Source of the DNA: Planctomycetales bacterium 71-10
GTDB lineage: Bacteria > Planctomycetota > Planctomycetia > Isosphaerales > Isosphaeraceae
Direction of reading: 5' to 3'
NCBI GenBank assembly: GCA_001898385.1
Contig: MKTT01000076.1
Location: 1 to 64,000 of the forward strand
DNA length: 64,000 bases
This document shows, one piece after another, positions 17,887 to 26,917 of this stretch. Both the position numbers and the translations under genes were made by a program. Positions within the stretch are counted from its first letter, which is position 1; every line of letters begins with the position of its first letter. The notes below the pieces were generated by a model. It was not told the origin of the DNA. It ran no database searches and was given only the letters and a program-made list of their open reading frames with translations.

Positions 17887-19056
17887 TCAGACGATCACGC
17901 GCAGCGCTCGCAGCCGGCGGGCGGCCTCGTCCAGCGTCTCATCCCGCTTGCAGAAGCAGAAGCGGACGTAGGAGCGGCCCAGCTCCTTGTCGCGGAAGAA
18001 GCTCGAACCGGGGACGGTCGCCACGCCGACCTCGCGCACGAGCTTCCCCGCGAACGCCACGTCGTCGTCCGCCCCGAACGGGCCGATGCCGGCCATGATG
18101 TAGTACGCCCCCTGGGGCGCGTCGAACTCGAAGCCCACGTCCCAGAGCGCCTTGCAGAAGCGGTCGCGGCGGGCCTGGTAGCCGGCGGCGAGGTCGTCGT
18201 AGTAGGAGCGAGGGAGCCGGTAGGCGACCGCGCCCGCCTCCTGGAGCGGGGCCGCCGCGCCGATCGAGACGAAGTCGTGGACCTGGCGGAACGCCTTCGT
18301 CATCCGAGGCGGGGCCAGGATCGTGCCGACGCGCCAGCCGGTCACGGAGTAGGTCTTGGACATCCCCCCCACCGTCACCGATCGCTCCCACATGCCGTCG
18401 AGCGACGCCAGCGCGACGTGCCGCCGGCCGTCGAAGAGGATGTGCTCGTAGATCTCGTCGGTGATCGCGATCGCGTCCCACTTGCGGCAGAGGTCGGCGA
18501 TGACCTCCAGGTCCTCGCGCGCGAAGACAGCCCCGGTGGGGTTCGTGGGGTTGCAGAGGACGATGGCCTTCGTCTTGTCGTTGAACGCGGCGGCCAGCTC
18601 GTCGGGGTCGAACTTCCAGTGCGGCGGGCGGACGGGGACGAACCGGGGCGTGGCCCCGGCGAGCATGCAGTCGGGCCAGTAGTTCTCGTAGAAGGGCTGC
18701 GAGAGGATGACCTCGTCGCCCGGGTTGATGAGGGACAGCAGCGCGACGAGCATCGCCTCGGTGCTGCCGCAGGTGACGGTGATCTCCTCTTCCGGGTCGA
18801 CCGCCAGCCCCAGGTGCCAGGCGGCGTGCTCGGCGATGGCGTGGCGGAGGTCGTGGGCTCCCCAGGTGATCGCGTACTGGTTCACGTCGTCCTGGATGGC
18901 GCGGCAGGCGGCGTCCTTGAGGGCCTGGGGGGCGGGGAAGTCGGGCATCCCCTGCGCCAGGTTGACGGCCCCGTGGCGGCGGGCCTCGATGGACATGCCG
19001 CGGATGACGCTGTCGGTGAACCGCTGGGCCTTCAGGGAGATCAACGGGTTCTGCAT
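17887..19056 (-). CDS. PLP-dependent class I/II aminotransferase
   Basis: 389 aa, full length for fold-type I AAT-like enzymes. Hallmarks are NLAQGMPDFPAPQ, the QYAITWGAHDLRHAIA substrate segment, CNPTNPTGAVF, DEIYEHILFDG, and the PLP-binding lysine in GGMSKTYSVTGWRVG. The C-terminal SYVRFCFCKRDETLDEA contains the substrate-carboxylate Arg. Overall it is closest to the aspartate/kynurenine/methionine aminotransferase group; the exact amino donor cannot be told. The gene stands alone, convergent with the PEP-CTERM gene. Confidence 0.9.
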   Translation of the reverse strand: MQNPLISLKAQRFTDSVIRGMSIEARRHGAVNLAQGMPDFPAPQALKDAACRAIQDDVNQYAITWGAHDLRHAIAEHAAWHLGLAVDPEEEITVTCGSTEAMLVALLSLINPGDEVILSQPFYENYWPDCMLAGATPRFVPVRPPHWKFDPDELAAAFNDKTKAIVLCNPTNPTGAVFAREDLEVIADLCRKWDAIAITDEIYEHILFDGRRHVALASLDGMWERSVTVGGMSKTYSVTGWRVGTILAPPRMTKAFRQVHDFVSIGAAAPLQEAGAVAYRLPRSYYDDLAAGYQARRDRFCKALWDVGFEFDAPQGAYYIMAGIGPFGADDDVAFAGKLVREVGVATVPGSSFFRDKELGRSYVRFCFCKRDETLDEAARRLRALRVIV

Positions 19057-19129
19057 CGTGGGGTCGATCCGCGCGGTTCGTGGGGCCGTCGCCGCGCGGC
19101 GTCGGGCGGCGACGGCGGGGATGGTGGGC

Positions 19130-19549
19130 TCACTCGGGACGGTGGGCGTCGTGGCAGTCCTTGCAGGAGGAGCCGATCGTCTTGGCCACGGCCTTGAAAC
19201 CGTCCACGTCCTTCTTGTCGACCGAGTCCTTCAGGCTGGAGGCGCTGTCGGCCAGGGCCTTGCAGAGCTTGTCCCAGGAAGCCTTGTCCCCCTTGGGGGC
19301 GTCGTTCTTGCCGAGGTCGGGCGCGTACTTCGAGAAGGCGTCCGACGCCTCCTTGACCTTGGCCCAGTCGGGCGACGGGGCCTTGGCGGCGGCCTTGAGC
19401 GTGTTGTTGGGCGAGGTCTTGCCGGCGAACAGCTTCTTCATGACGACCTCGACGCTGGCCGGGTCGTCGGCCGCGGCGTTCGTCTGGGCGACCGCGGCGA
19501 GGGCCAGGACAAGGGCGGCCATGCTCGCACCGCAGATCAGGCTCTTCAT
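19130..19549 (-). CDS. class II (c-prime-like) cytochrome c
   Basis: 139 aa. A signal peptide (MKSLICGASMAALVLALAAVAQTNA) directs export. The mature part is helical and Lys/Asp-rich, and the single haem site CKDCH lies near the C terminus (SSCKDCHDAHRPE), the arrangement of class II cytochromes c. It would be a periplasmic electron carrier or sensor. A good Shine-Dalgarno (AGGAG) lies before the ATG. The gene is single, between an aminotransferase gene and a divergent DUF1559 gene. Confidence 0.82.
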   Translation of the reverse strand: MKSLICGASMAALVLALAAVAQTNAAADDPASVEVVMKKLFAGKTSPNNTLKAAAKAPSPDWAKVKEASDAFSKYAPDLGKNDAPKGDKASWDKLCKALADSASSLKDSVDKKDVDGFKAVAKTIGSSCKDCHDAHRPE

Positions 19550-19812
19550 GCAATTCTCCTCAAGATCCGTCGAGATCGGGCCGCCGACGCGGCGGGCCCT
19601 TATTGCGTCGTCGGAGAGCGGGCCCGGCCGAGTGGTGCGCGGACCGGACCGTCAAATAGCCTAACGGCAATCGCCACGCCGGGCCAGCCGGCAAACGCCC
19701 GGTCGGGACCTGGACTCCCCGCGTCCCGGTCCGCTATGATCGTGATGCAAATATCGCCATCATCATGGCGAGCCGTCCGGGATTCGGCCGGCCTGACGAG
19801 GGGGGGGCCGTC

Positions 19813-20841
19813 ATGAGGAAGGGCTTCACGCTGATCGAGCTGCTGGTGGTGATCGCGATCATCGCGGTCCTGATCGCCCTGCTCCTCCCCGCCGTCCAGA
19901 GCGCCCGCGAGGCCGCGCGTCGCGCCCAGTGCGCCAACAACCTGAAGCAGCTCGGCCTGGGGATGCACAACTACGCGACGGCGCACGGCGTCTTCCCGCC
20001 GGGGCGGATCAACAGCCACGTCGCCGGTGCGGGGAACACCTGGGGGGCGTACGCGCAGATGCTCCCGCAGCTGGAACTCGCGGTCGTGTTCAACGCCTTC
20101 AACTTCAACCTCTCCCCGGACATCGACCTGGCCAACACGACGGCCGCGGGGATCTTCATCTCCACGTTCCTCTGCCCCAGCGACCCCAGCCCGCCGCAGT
20201 ACGCCCAGACGAACTACGGCATGCACAACTACCCCGTCTGCGTCGGCAGCCTGTTCCCGGTGGCGCAGGCGCCGGTGGACGCCTCGGGGAACGCCCTGGG
20301 GAGCCGCCCGGACGGGATCTTCGCGGAGAACTCGGCCATCCGGCTGGCGGCCGTGTCGGACGGGCTCTCGAACACGACGGCGATCGGGGAGTCGATCCGG
20401 TCGGTCCCCGGGGTCGCCTTCGCGCAGAACCCGCTCAACGGGTTCGTCATCACCGGGGACAACAAGACGAGCGGGCCGCCGATCACCTCGGACGCGGACT
20501 ATCAGTCGCTCTGCGTGACGGCCTCGCCGCCCGGGTTCCAGGTGACGCGGGGGAGCAAGTGGCACTACGGGGCCCCCGGGCACAGCATGTACAACCAACG
20601 ACGCGCCCCCAACGACCCGCAGGTGGACTGCCGCGGCGGCCTGCCGCACAGCGACAAGTCCGACCCGTTCTGGAACCAGCTCTCGCTGAGCGTCGCCGCC
20701 CGGAGCAAGCACCCCGGCGGGGTCCAAGTCCTGTTCGCCGACGGCCACGCCGCGTTCGTGAAGGACTCGATCGCCCTGCCGACGTGGCGGGCCCTGGCGA
20801 GCGCGGCCGGCGGCGAGGTCGTCTCGGCGGACTCCTACTGA
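19813..20841 (+). CDS. DUF1559 pseudopilin-like protein with H-X9-DG motif
   Basis: 342 aa. The prepilin-like leader ([20 protein letters not shown]) and the segment [19 protein letters not shown] match the family. The C terminus has H, nine residues, DG ([18 protein letters not shown]). The start at 19813 was chosen because a G-rich Shine-Dalgarno precedes it and the leader is then of normal length. The stop codon overlaps the start of the downstream lipoprotein gene (TGATG), so the two are translationally coupled, a common DUF1559 arrangement. Confidence 0.9.
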   Translation: MRKGFTLIELLVVIAIIAVLIALLLPAVQSAREAARRAQCANNLKQLGLGMHNYATAHGVFPPGRINSHVAGAGNTWGAYAQMLPQLELAVVFNAFNFNLSPDIDLANTTAAGIFISTFLCPSDPSPPQYAQTNYGMHNYPVCVGSLFPVAQAPVDASGNALGSRPDGIFAENSAIRLAAVSDGLSNTTAIGESIRSVPGVAFAQNPLNGFVITGDNKTSGPPITSDADYQSLCVTASPPGFQVTRGSKWHYGAPGHSMYNQRRAPNDPQVDCRGGLPHSDKSDPFWNQLSLSVAARSKHPGGVQVLFADGHAAFVKDSIALPTWRALASAAGGEVVSADSY

Positions 20842-21191
20842 TGGTGGCCCGTCGCCTCCTGGCCCTGTCGATCGCCCTGGCCCTCGCCGGATGCGGGCCG
20901 AGCCCCGGCGCGGCCGGGCTGTGGGACCTGCGCGTCGGCGGCCCGGCGCGGATCGTCGGCGAGGGCGGGGCCCCGGAGATCGTCGTTTCGAACCTCGCCG
21001 AGCCCGCCGTTCGGGGCCGACGCCCCCGCAAAGGAGAGGCCCCGAAGGTCGAGACCGTGACCCTGGCGGCCGGGACGAAGGCGACGGTCCTGGCGGTCGA
21101 CGGCGACGACGCCCGCGTCCGGATTGAGGAGGGTCCGCACGCCGGCTCGACCTACTGGATCGAGTGCCGTCGGCTGTCGGCCGGGGAGTAG
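20841..21191 (+). CDS. small lipoprotein coupled to the DUF1559 gene
   Basis: 116 aa. The signal peptide [18 protein letters not shown] ends in a lipobox (LAGC), so the mature protein should be lipid-anchored at Cys18. The mature part is beta-rich (PEIVVSNLAEPAV, VETVTLAAGTKATVLAVDGD, DARVRIEEGPHAGSTYWIECRRL), resembling a small SH3-like or barrel domain, but I recognise no named family. The start codon overlaps the upstream stop by one base, so expression depends on the pseudopilin-like gene and a joint function is likely. Confidence 0.8.
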   Translation: MVARRLLALSIALALAGCGPSPGAAGLWDLRVGGPARIVGEGGAPEIVVSNLAEPAVRGRRPRKGEAPKVETVTLAAGTKATVLAVDGDDARVRIEEGPHAGSTYWIECRRLSAGE

Positions 21192-21320
21192 CGAGGACTC
21201 CGGCATGCCCCTTGCCTCCGCCCCTCCCCGGAAATACCCTCTCTCCATGAGGACCGCGGTCGCTCCGCGGCGGGAACGAGGGCCGACCGCACCGACGCGG
21301 GACACCGGGAGTCGATCCAC

Positions 21321-22184
21321 ATGCGCTGGCAAGGCGGGAGAGAGAGCGAGAACGTCGAGGATCGTCGCGGGATGTCGCCGGCGATGGTGGGAGGCGGGAT
21401 CGGGACCCTGATCATCATCCTCCTGGGCCTCTTCCTGGGCATCGACCCCCGGCCGTTGCTCCAGATCTTCGGCGGCGGCGCTCCCGGCGGCGGCCCCGGG
21501 GCCCCCCCGCAGCGGGAGCGCGAGCTGACCGAGGAGGAGAAGCAGCAGGGCGAGTTCGTCCGACGGCTCATGGCCATGACCGAGGACGTCTGGCAGGAAC
21601 AGTTCGCCAAGATGGGGAAGCAGTATCAGGATCCGACCCTCGTCCTTTTCTCCGGCCAGGTCTCGACCCAGGGGTGCGGCTTCGCCAGCTCGGCGGTCGG
21701 GCCGTTCTACTGCCCGGGGGACCAGAAGGTCTACATCGACCTTTCCTTCTATGACGAGCTGGCGAGCCGGTTCAAGTCCCCCGGCGACTTCGCCCGGGCC
21801 TACGTCATCGCCCACGAGGTGGGCCACCATGTGCAGAACCTGCTGGGGATCAGCGAGCAGGTCTCGCGGGCCCAGCAGCAGGTGGACAAGGCCGAGGCCA
21901 ACGCGCTGTCGGTCCGGCTGGAACTCCAGGCCGACTTCCTCGCCGGGGTCTGGGCCCACCACATCGAGAAGAAGGAGCACGTCCTGGAGACCGGCGACAT
22001 CGAGTCCGGCCTGCGGGCCGCCACGGCGATCGGCGACGACGCCCTCCAGAAGCAGGCCCAGGGGTACGTCGTCCCCGACTCGTTCACGCACGGGACCAGC
22101 GAGCAGCGGGTCCGGTGGTTCACGAAGGGCCTCCAGACCGGGGACGTGAACCAGGGGGACACCTTCAAGGCGGAGGAACTCTGA
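21321..22184 (+). CDS. ypfJ: YpfJ-like neutral zinc metallopeptidase
   Basis: 287 aa. The N terminus RWQGGRESENVEDRRG and a single transmembrane helix (GGGIGTLIIILLGLFLGI) are typical of the YpfJ/KPN_00489 family. A Gly/Pro-rich linker follows. The catalytic part has VIAHEVGHHVQNLLGI with the HExxH zinc site (H165, E166, H169) and ELQADFLAGVWAHH, which supplies the third ligand region. It also has the family motifs GCGFASSAVGPFYCPGDQKVY. Membrane-anchored peptidases of this family have no assigned physiological role. Confidence 0.93.
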   Translation: MRWQGGRESENVEDRRGMSPAMVGGGIGTLIIILLGLFLGIDPRPLLQIFGGGAPGGGPGAPPQRERELTEEEKQQGEFVRRLMAMTEDVWQEQFAKMGKQYQDPTLVLFSGQVSTQGCGFASSAVGPFYCPGDQKVYIDLSFYDELASRFKSPGDFARAYVIAHEVGHHVQNLLGISEQVSRAQQQVDKAEANALSVRLELQADFLAGVWAHHIEKKEHVLETGDIESGLRAATAIGDDALQKQAQGYVVPDSFTHGTSEQRVRWFTKGLQTGDVNQGDTFKAEEL

Positions 22185-22411
22185 CCGGGTGCCGCCGGTG
22201 CGACCGGCGCAACCCTCGCCTCGCGACCGGCCGGCCCTCGGCCGGGGTCGATTCGGGACGGCGGCGGCCCGCCTCGGGCCGATAGAGAGGGCAGTTGGGG
22301 ATCCGGCGGGGCACGCGCCGGGTCCCTTCGCGGCGTCGGGACCCGGCCGGGTGGGCCGGGGAGGAGTCCCGCCTGTCGCCGCGAGGCCCCGCGATCATGG
22401 AGGATCGTCGC

Positions 22412-23623
22412 ATGTCCGCCCCGTCGAACCGCCGCTCGTCGCGTCACTCGTTCCGGCCGACGGCCGACGCCCGGCTCGAAGAGCGGGTGGTGCTGTCGAA
22501 CGCCTCGCCCGTGACGCTCCACGACTACCTGACCATCTCTCGCCGGCTGTTGAACAATCCCTCGCCGCGGCTGGCCCGCGTGGTGGGCTTCCCCGCGTTC
22601 ACCAAGGACGCCCCGGGGGTCCAGGAGAATCCGAGGACGATCTACGCCCCGGCGATCCAGACCATCCGCGGCGGCCAGGCGGTCAACGTCGTGACCACCG
22701 ACGGCTCGCGGTTCCGGATCCAGCTCGGCTACGTCTCCAACACCCAGCAGGCGTCGGCGGCCGAGGGGGCCAACGGCCTGTATGCGGCGGGCTCGGGCTC
22801 GACGGCCCTCGGGCTGGCCCAGCCGACCGAGACGCCCCAGCCTCAGGGGACGGTGCGGGTCTATCCCCGGCCGGATGGCTCCGTGGGGATCATCGTGGAC
22901 GGCTCGACCTCCAACACCGAGCTGACTATCAATCCCCTGCCCCGGTCGATCAAGAAGGGGTACGCCCACAGCTTCGCCTACGGCCAGGCCGAGCAGTCCC
23001 GCATCCTGGACGTCAGCTCGATCACGGTCAACAGCGGCTCGATCGCCTCGATCCTCGGGTTCCACACCACCAACCTCACCGGGCCGGTGGTGGTCAGCGG
23101 GACGCAGGCCATCGACCGGATGGCGTTCAACTCGATCCAGGCGGGCGGGTCGATCACGACGGGCGGCGACCTCAACACCCTGGACGTCCTGAACGGGGTG
23201 GACCTGGCCGACGGCGGGTTCATCTCCATCGGCCGCGACCTGAACCTGCTGAACGTCGGCGGGACGCTCTCGATCCAGGACGGCTCCGCGTTCAACGTCG
23301 CCCGCGACCTCGGCCTCGTGGCCCAGGCGCCGAAGGGGACCGGGACCGGCTCGAACGTCCTGACCCTCAACGTACCGCTCGTCGGCACCCAGTCGACCGA
23401 GCAGTATCCGGCCGTCTCGGCCTATATCCAGGGTGACGTCATCATCGCCGCCAACGCCGCGTTCAACGTCGGCCGCAAGATCGACGCCCAGTTCCAGGTG
23501 AACGGCAGCTTCAACGGCCTCAGCCGCTTCACCTACGTCAACGGCCTCCCGATCCTGATCGACGCAAGCGGCAACCCCTACCAGAATGAGGTCGTCGTCG
23601 TGATCGGCAGGCGGGTCGCCTGA
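22412..23623 (+). CDS. secreted LEPR-XLL-type protein, beta-repeat rich
   Basis: 403 aa, ATG at 22412 with GGAGG 8 nt upstream. The N terminus (NRRSSRHSFRPTADARLEERVVLSN) carries a planctomycete LEPR-XLL-like motif. The rest is rich in Gly, Asn and Thr, with short beta repeats such as GGSITTGGDLNTLDVLNG and GGFISIGRDLNLLNVGGTLSI, suggesting a beta-helix-like surface protein. No catalytic motif is visible. It ends 4 nt before the convergent ThuA-like gene. Confidence 0.75.
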   Translation: MSAPSNRRSSRHSFRPTADARLEERVVLSNASPVTLHDYLTISRRLLNNPSPRLARVVGFPAFTKDAPGVQENPRTIYAPAIQTIRGGQAVNVVTTDGSRFRIQLGYVSNTQQASAAEGANGLYAAGSGSTALGLAQPTETPQPQGTVRVYPRPDGSVGIIVDGSTSNTELTINPLPRSIKKGYAHSFAYGQAEQSRILDVSSITVNSGSIASILGFHTTNLTGPVVVSGTQAIDRMAFNSIQAGGSITTGGDLNTLDVLNGVDLADGGFISIGRDLNLLNVGGTLSIQDGSAFNVARDLGLVAQAPKGTGTGSNVLTLNVPLVGTQSTEQYPAVSAYIQGDVIIAANAAFNVGRKIDAQFQVNGSFNGLSRFTYVNGLPILIDASGNPYQNEVVVVIGRRVA

Positions 23624-23627
23624 GGCT

Positions 23628-24596
23628 TCATCGGCCCGCGCCGGCCGGCAGGTAGGCCGGCGCGAGGTCCTTCTTGAAGCCGCCGACGCCCGAGTTGTGC
23701 GGCTCGTAGGGCGAGGCGAAGTCCGCCTTCACGCCCCCGGCCGGGATGTCGCCCTCCTTGCCGAGGGCCCAGAAGATCCCGTTGAGGGCGAGCTTCCGCA
23801 TGGGCTCGGCCTTGAAGTCGAAGGGGTGGCCGAGGGTCGTGAAGAAGACCCGGGCGGGCTTGCCGCTCGCGCCGACGTGGGTCTTCGTCCAGGCGACGGG
23901 GTTGGTCTCGGGGAAGCGGTCGAACTCCTTGGCGTGGCCCGACTTCGACGCCTTGCCCGTCAGCAGCTTCGTGCATTCGCCCTCCAGCGAGTCGCCCCCC
24001 CCCTCGACGTGGTACAGCCACGACTCGACCTCGAACGGCGACGTCACCCCGCGCAGGATGGGGTGATCGGCCGCAGACGGGACGACGGAGACGGCCGTCA
24101 GCTTCTCCAGGCCGTCGCCGAAGTGGCCGTGGTGGGTGATCCACTTCTGGCCGAAGACCTTCCGCTCCCAGGATTCGTTCATCTCGGCCGCGTGGGGCGG
24201 GCCGTCGTAGCGGAAGGCGTGCGACGCCGTGCGGAATCCCATCATCGGCCGGCCGGAGTCCGCGTACTTCTTGATGCGGTCGAGCTGGTCGTCCGGCAGC
24301 TTCCGGAAGCGGGTGAACATCACGACGAGGTCGGCGTCGTCGAGCGCCTCCAGGCCGGCGATGTTCGTCAGGACGTTGGGGTCGATCTTCCCCTTTGAAT
24401 CGAGGGCGTAGCAGACCGACACCCGGAAGCCGTGCGACTTGTGGAGGATGTCCGCCAGCATCGGCAGCGATTCCTCGCTGCGGTACTCCTCGTCGCCGGT
24501 GATGAAGACGACGTGGGGGACCTTGTCGTCCCCGCGCGCGGCGAGGCCCATCAGGAGGAGGCCGGCGAAGGTCCAGCGGGCGAGCGAGCGGGGCAT
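23628..24596 (-). CDS. ThuA-like domain secreted protein
   Basis: 322 aa. A signal peptide (MPRSLARWTFAGLLLMGLAARG) precedes a ThuA/trehalose-utilisation-like class I glutamine amidotransferase fold. Visible elements are HVVFITGDEEYRSEESLPMLADIL, DADLVVMFTRFRKLPDDQ and GRPMMGFRTASHAF. Planctomycetes have many secreted members, often linked to carbohydrate use. The nucleophile Cys of true amidotransferases is not apparent at the elbow (MMGFRTASHAF), so a transferase reaction is not expected. Confidence 0.85.
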   Translation of the reverse strand: MPRSLARWTFAGLLLMGLAARGDDKVPHVVFITGDEEYRSEESLPMLADILHKSHGFRVSVCYALDSKGKIDPNVLTNIAGLEALDDADLVVMFTRFRKLPDDQLDRIKKYADSGRPMMGFRTASHAFRYDGPPHAAEMNESWERKVFGQKWITHHGHFGDGLEKLTAVSVVPSAADHPILRGVTSPFEVESWLYHVEGGGDSLEGECTKLLTGKASKSGHAKEFDRFPETNPVAWTKTHVGASGKPARVFFTTLGHPFDFKAEPMRKLALNGIFWALGKEGDIPAGGVKADFASPYEPHNSGVGGFKKDLAPAYLPAGAGR

Positions 24597-24677
24597 GGGT
24601 CGTCCTCGGGCCGGTTGCGGGGAGGGTGGCTTTCGAAGGTTATAAGGGGCGCGGTGGGCCCGTGCAACGGGCCGGCC

Positions 24678-25658
24678 TCATTCCTCGATCCCCTCATGAC
24701 GGTGCGGGTAGGGCTCCAGGTGGACCAAAACGTCGCGCAGGTTGGGGAATCGCTCCAGGAGCCGATCCTTGACCTGGTGGCCGATCTTGTGCCCCTCGTG
24801 GACGCTCAGGTCCGCGGGGACCTGGACGTGGATGTCGACCAGGTATTCCAGGCCGCTCTTGCGCACCCACAGCTTGTCGACCCGCCGGACCTCGGGCATC
24901 TCCGAGGCGGCCCGGCGCACGGCCTCCACGACCTCGGGCTCCGCCTGGGCGTCCATCAACTCCTGGGCGCTGGAGAGGAGCAGCCGCGTCGCCGAGTTCA
25001 GGATGACGCCCACCACCACGAGCGCCGCCACGGCGTCCAGGAACGCGAACCGCGGGCCGAGGATCCGGACCATCGCCAGGCTGACGAGCACGGCCAGGGC
25101 GCTGAGCGCATCCGAGCGGTGGTCCCAGGCGTTCGCGATCAGGGCGAGGGAGCCCAGACGCCGGCCCAGGCGGATCTTGTATTGATAGAGGGCTTCCTTC
25201 ACCAGAACGTTCCCGCCGGCGATGGCGAGCGTCCACCACGGGGGGATGTCGGCTTTCGGCTCGGTCGAGAACGACCGCAGGTTCTCCCAGCCGACCATCA
25301 GGGCCGAGACGATCACCAGCACCGCCACGTTCGAGCCGGCGACGGCCTCGGCGCGGGTGTGGCCGTAGGGATGTTCGGCGTCGGCCGGCTTCTGGGCCAC
25401 GCGGAAGGCGGTCAGGACGACGGCCGAGGTGAAGACGTCGCCCAGCGAGTTGACCGCGTCGGAGACCATGGCGCGCGAGCCGCCGACCAGCCCCCCCGCG
25501 AGCTTGGCCGCGCCCAGGACCAGGTTCACCCCCAGCCCCAACCGCGTCGCCCCGACGGCTTCTTTGTAGAGCCGCCGCTTCTCCTCCTCCGACCGCTTCC
25601 CCATCGTCGCGCCCACCGCCGCGACGACGGCGCACCCGTCCCCGGCGGCCCCCATCAT
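24678..25658 (-). CDS. cation diffusion facilitator (CDF) family efflux protein
   Basis: 326 aa. The protein has the CDF plan of six hydrophobic segments and a cytosolic ferredoxin-like C-terminal domain. TM2 carries SDAVNSLGD and TM5 NAWDHRSDALSA, giving the D-x(n)-D/H-x3-D metal site. The HPYGHTRAEAV loop is also conserved. CDF proteins export divalent metals (Zn, Fe, Mn or Co) against protons; the metal cannot be told. The ATG pair at 25653-25658 follows AGGAG and was chosen over ATG at 25604. The His-containing C terminus (YPHRHEGIEE) may bind metal. Confidence 0.92.
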   Translation of the reverse strand: MMGAAGDGCAVVAAVGATMGKRSEEEKRRLYKEAVGATRLGLGVNLVLGAAKLAGGLVGGSRAMVSDAVNSLGDVFTSAVVLTAFRVAQKPADAEHPYGHTRAEAVAGSNVAVLVIVSALMVGWENLRSFSTEPKADIPPWWTLAIAGGNVLVKEALYQYKIRLGRRLGSLALIANAWDHRSDALSALAVLVSLAMVRILGPRFAFLDAVAALVVVGVILNSATRLLLSSAQELMDAQAEPEVVEAVRRAASEMPEVRRVDKLWVRKSGLEYLVDIHVQVPADLSVHEGHKIGHQVKDRLLERFPNLRDVLVHLEPYPHRHEGIEE

Positions 25659-26049
25659 AATCGCTCCTGCCCGCGATTCGAACGGCTCCGTTCGCCGCCG
25701 CGACGAGCGAAGCCATCGGACGCAAACCCTTGGCCTGCAAGGGCCGACCCTCGGAAATCGGTGGCTTCGAACGCGCGAAGACGTTGATTCGAGCACGCGG
25801 CCCGGCCGCTCGCGACGCCTGGGCTCCTCCGAATGCGCGGCCGGTGCTGAGGCGACGATGCGCACGGCCGGGCGATCGCCTCCGGCGGTTCTGCGTCGAT
25901 CTCCTCGGCTTGTGTCGGTCATCACCTACCCCCCGCCCCGGTTTGCGATCCCCCCCGATGACCGATGTCCCCGTTTTCGTGCTTGCGACGATCTTGTGAA
26001 CGAAGTCGGCGCGATCGGGACGGGATTTTCGAGGACTGTGCGGCATCCC

Positions 26050-26312
26050 GTCCCCTCTCCCGCCGGGAGCGGGTCGCCGCGCAGCGGCGGGTGAGGGTCA
26101 CCGGCCGCGGCGGAGGATGGCCACGCGGACGCCGGAAGCGCCATGGCGGCGTCGAAGGGTGGTCCGGGCGGTCCGCCCGGACGTCCCCATGCGAAAGCCT
26201 TCGACGTCCGGGCGGACCGCCCGGACCACCCTCTAGCCGCCCTACGCTCCATCCGAACTCCGACGACCCTCACCCGGCCCTTTGGGCCGCCCTCTCCCGG
26301 CGGGAGAGGGGA
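26050..26312. repeat. palindrome-ended repeat (family 1) with internal 30-bp hairpin
   Basis: The left end (from 26050) and right end (to 26312) are inverted copies of a CCCTCTCCCG/CGGGAGAGGG hairpin unit followed by GGGTGAGGGT. The same ends bracket shorter or longer inserts at 53484-53878 and 60518-60680. Here a separate perfect hairpin (26156-26232) sits inside. The 704-nt gap between the CDF gene and smpB (25659-26362) holds this element and otherwise no supported gene. Confidence 0.75.
26156..26232. repeat. perfect 30-bp inverted repeat, 17-nt loop
   Basis: The 30-nt arm at 26156-26185 is exactly complementary to 26203-26232. Each arm contains a smaller dyad (GGGCGGTCCGCCC), so alternative cruciforms are possible. 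It lies inside the family 1 repeat between divergently placed unrelated genes and codes for nothing recognisable. It may be a terminator-like end or an independent small element. Confidence 0.85.
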
Positions 26313-26362
26313 AGTCGGGCTCATCAGCGTCGCTCTCCCGGGCGAGGGCGCCCGGCGGCCGG

Positions 26363-26860
26363 TCAGCGCCGGCGGAGGGCGCGGTCCATGTCGCGCTTGG
26401 CCTCGTTCTTCTTGATGGCCTCGCGCTTGTCGAAGGTCTTGCGGCCCTTGGCGACGAAGATCTCGACCTTGGCCATCCCGTTCTTGAAGTAGATGGCGGT
26501 GGGGACCAGGGTGAGCCCGCGCTCGTTGGTGCGGGCGGCGAGCTTCTCGATCTCGCTGCGGTGGAGCAGCAGCTTGCGGCTCCGCTTGGGGATGTGGTTC
26601 ATCCGGTTGGCCTGGAGATACTCCGGGATGTCGCAGCCGTTGAGCCAGACCTCGCCCCGGGCCACGTCGGCGTAGGCGTCTTCCAGGTTCGCCTTGCCGT
26701 TGCGCAGGCTCTTGACCTCGGTGCCGGTCAGGACGATGCCGGCCTCGACCTTCTCGATCAGGTCGTAGTCGTGCCGCGCGCGGCGGTTCCGGGCGACGAT
26801 CTTGATGTCGTCCTTCTCGTCCTTCTTGGCGGCGGACTTCCCCGCGTCTTTCTTGGCCAT
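26363..26860 (-). CDS. smpB: SsrA (tmRNA)-binding protein SmpB
   Basis: 165 aa. SmpB binds tmRNA and rescues stalled ribosomes by trans-translation. The OB-fold hallmarks are RRARHDYDLIEKVEAGIVL, TGTEVKSLRNGKANLEDAYA, LNGCDIPEY and RSRKLLLHRSEI. The C-terminal tail has the usual AKGRKTFDKREAIK followed by Lys/Arg residues. The Lys-rich N-terminal extension (MAKKDAGKSAAKKDEKDD) is longer than in E. coli. The gene for tmRNA was not seen in this window. Confidence 0.96.
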   Translation of the reverse strand: MAKKDAGKSAAKKDEKDDIKIVARNRRARHDYDLIEKVEAGIVLTGTEVKSLRNGKANLEDAYADVARGEVWLNGCDIPEYLQANRMNHIPKRSRKLLLHRSEIEKLAARTNERGLTLVPTAIYFKNGMAKVEIFVAKGRKTFDKREAIKKNEAKRDMDRALRRR

Positions 26861-26917
26861 GGTCTCGACCCAGCCCCGTGACGGTCCCTCGTGTTCACCC
26901 GGCCTTCATCATACGCA

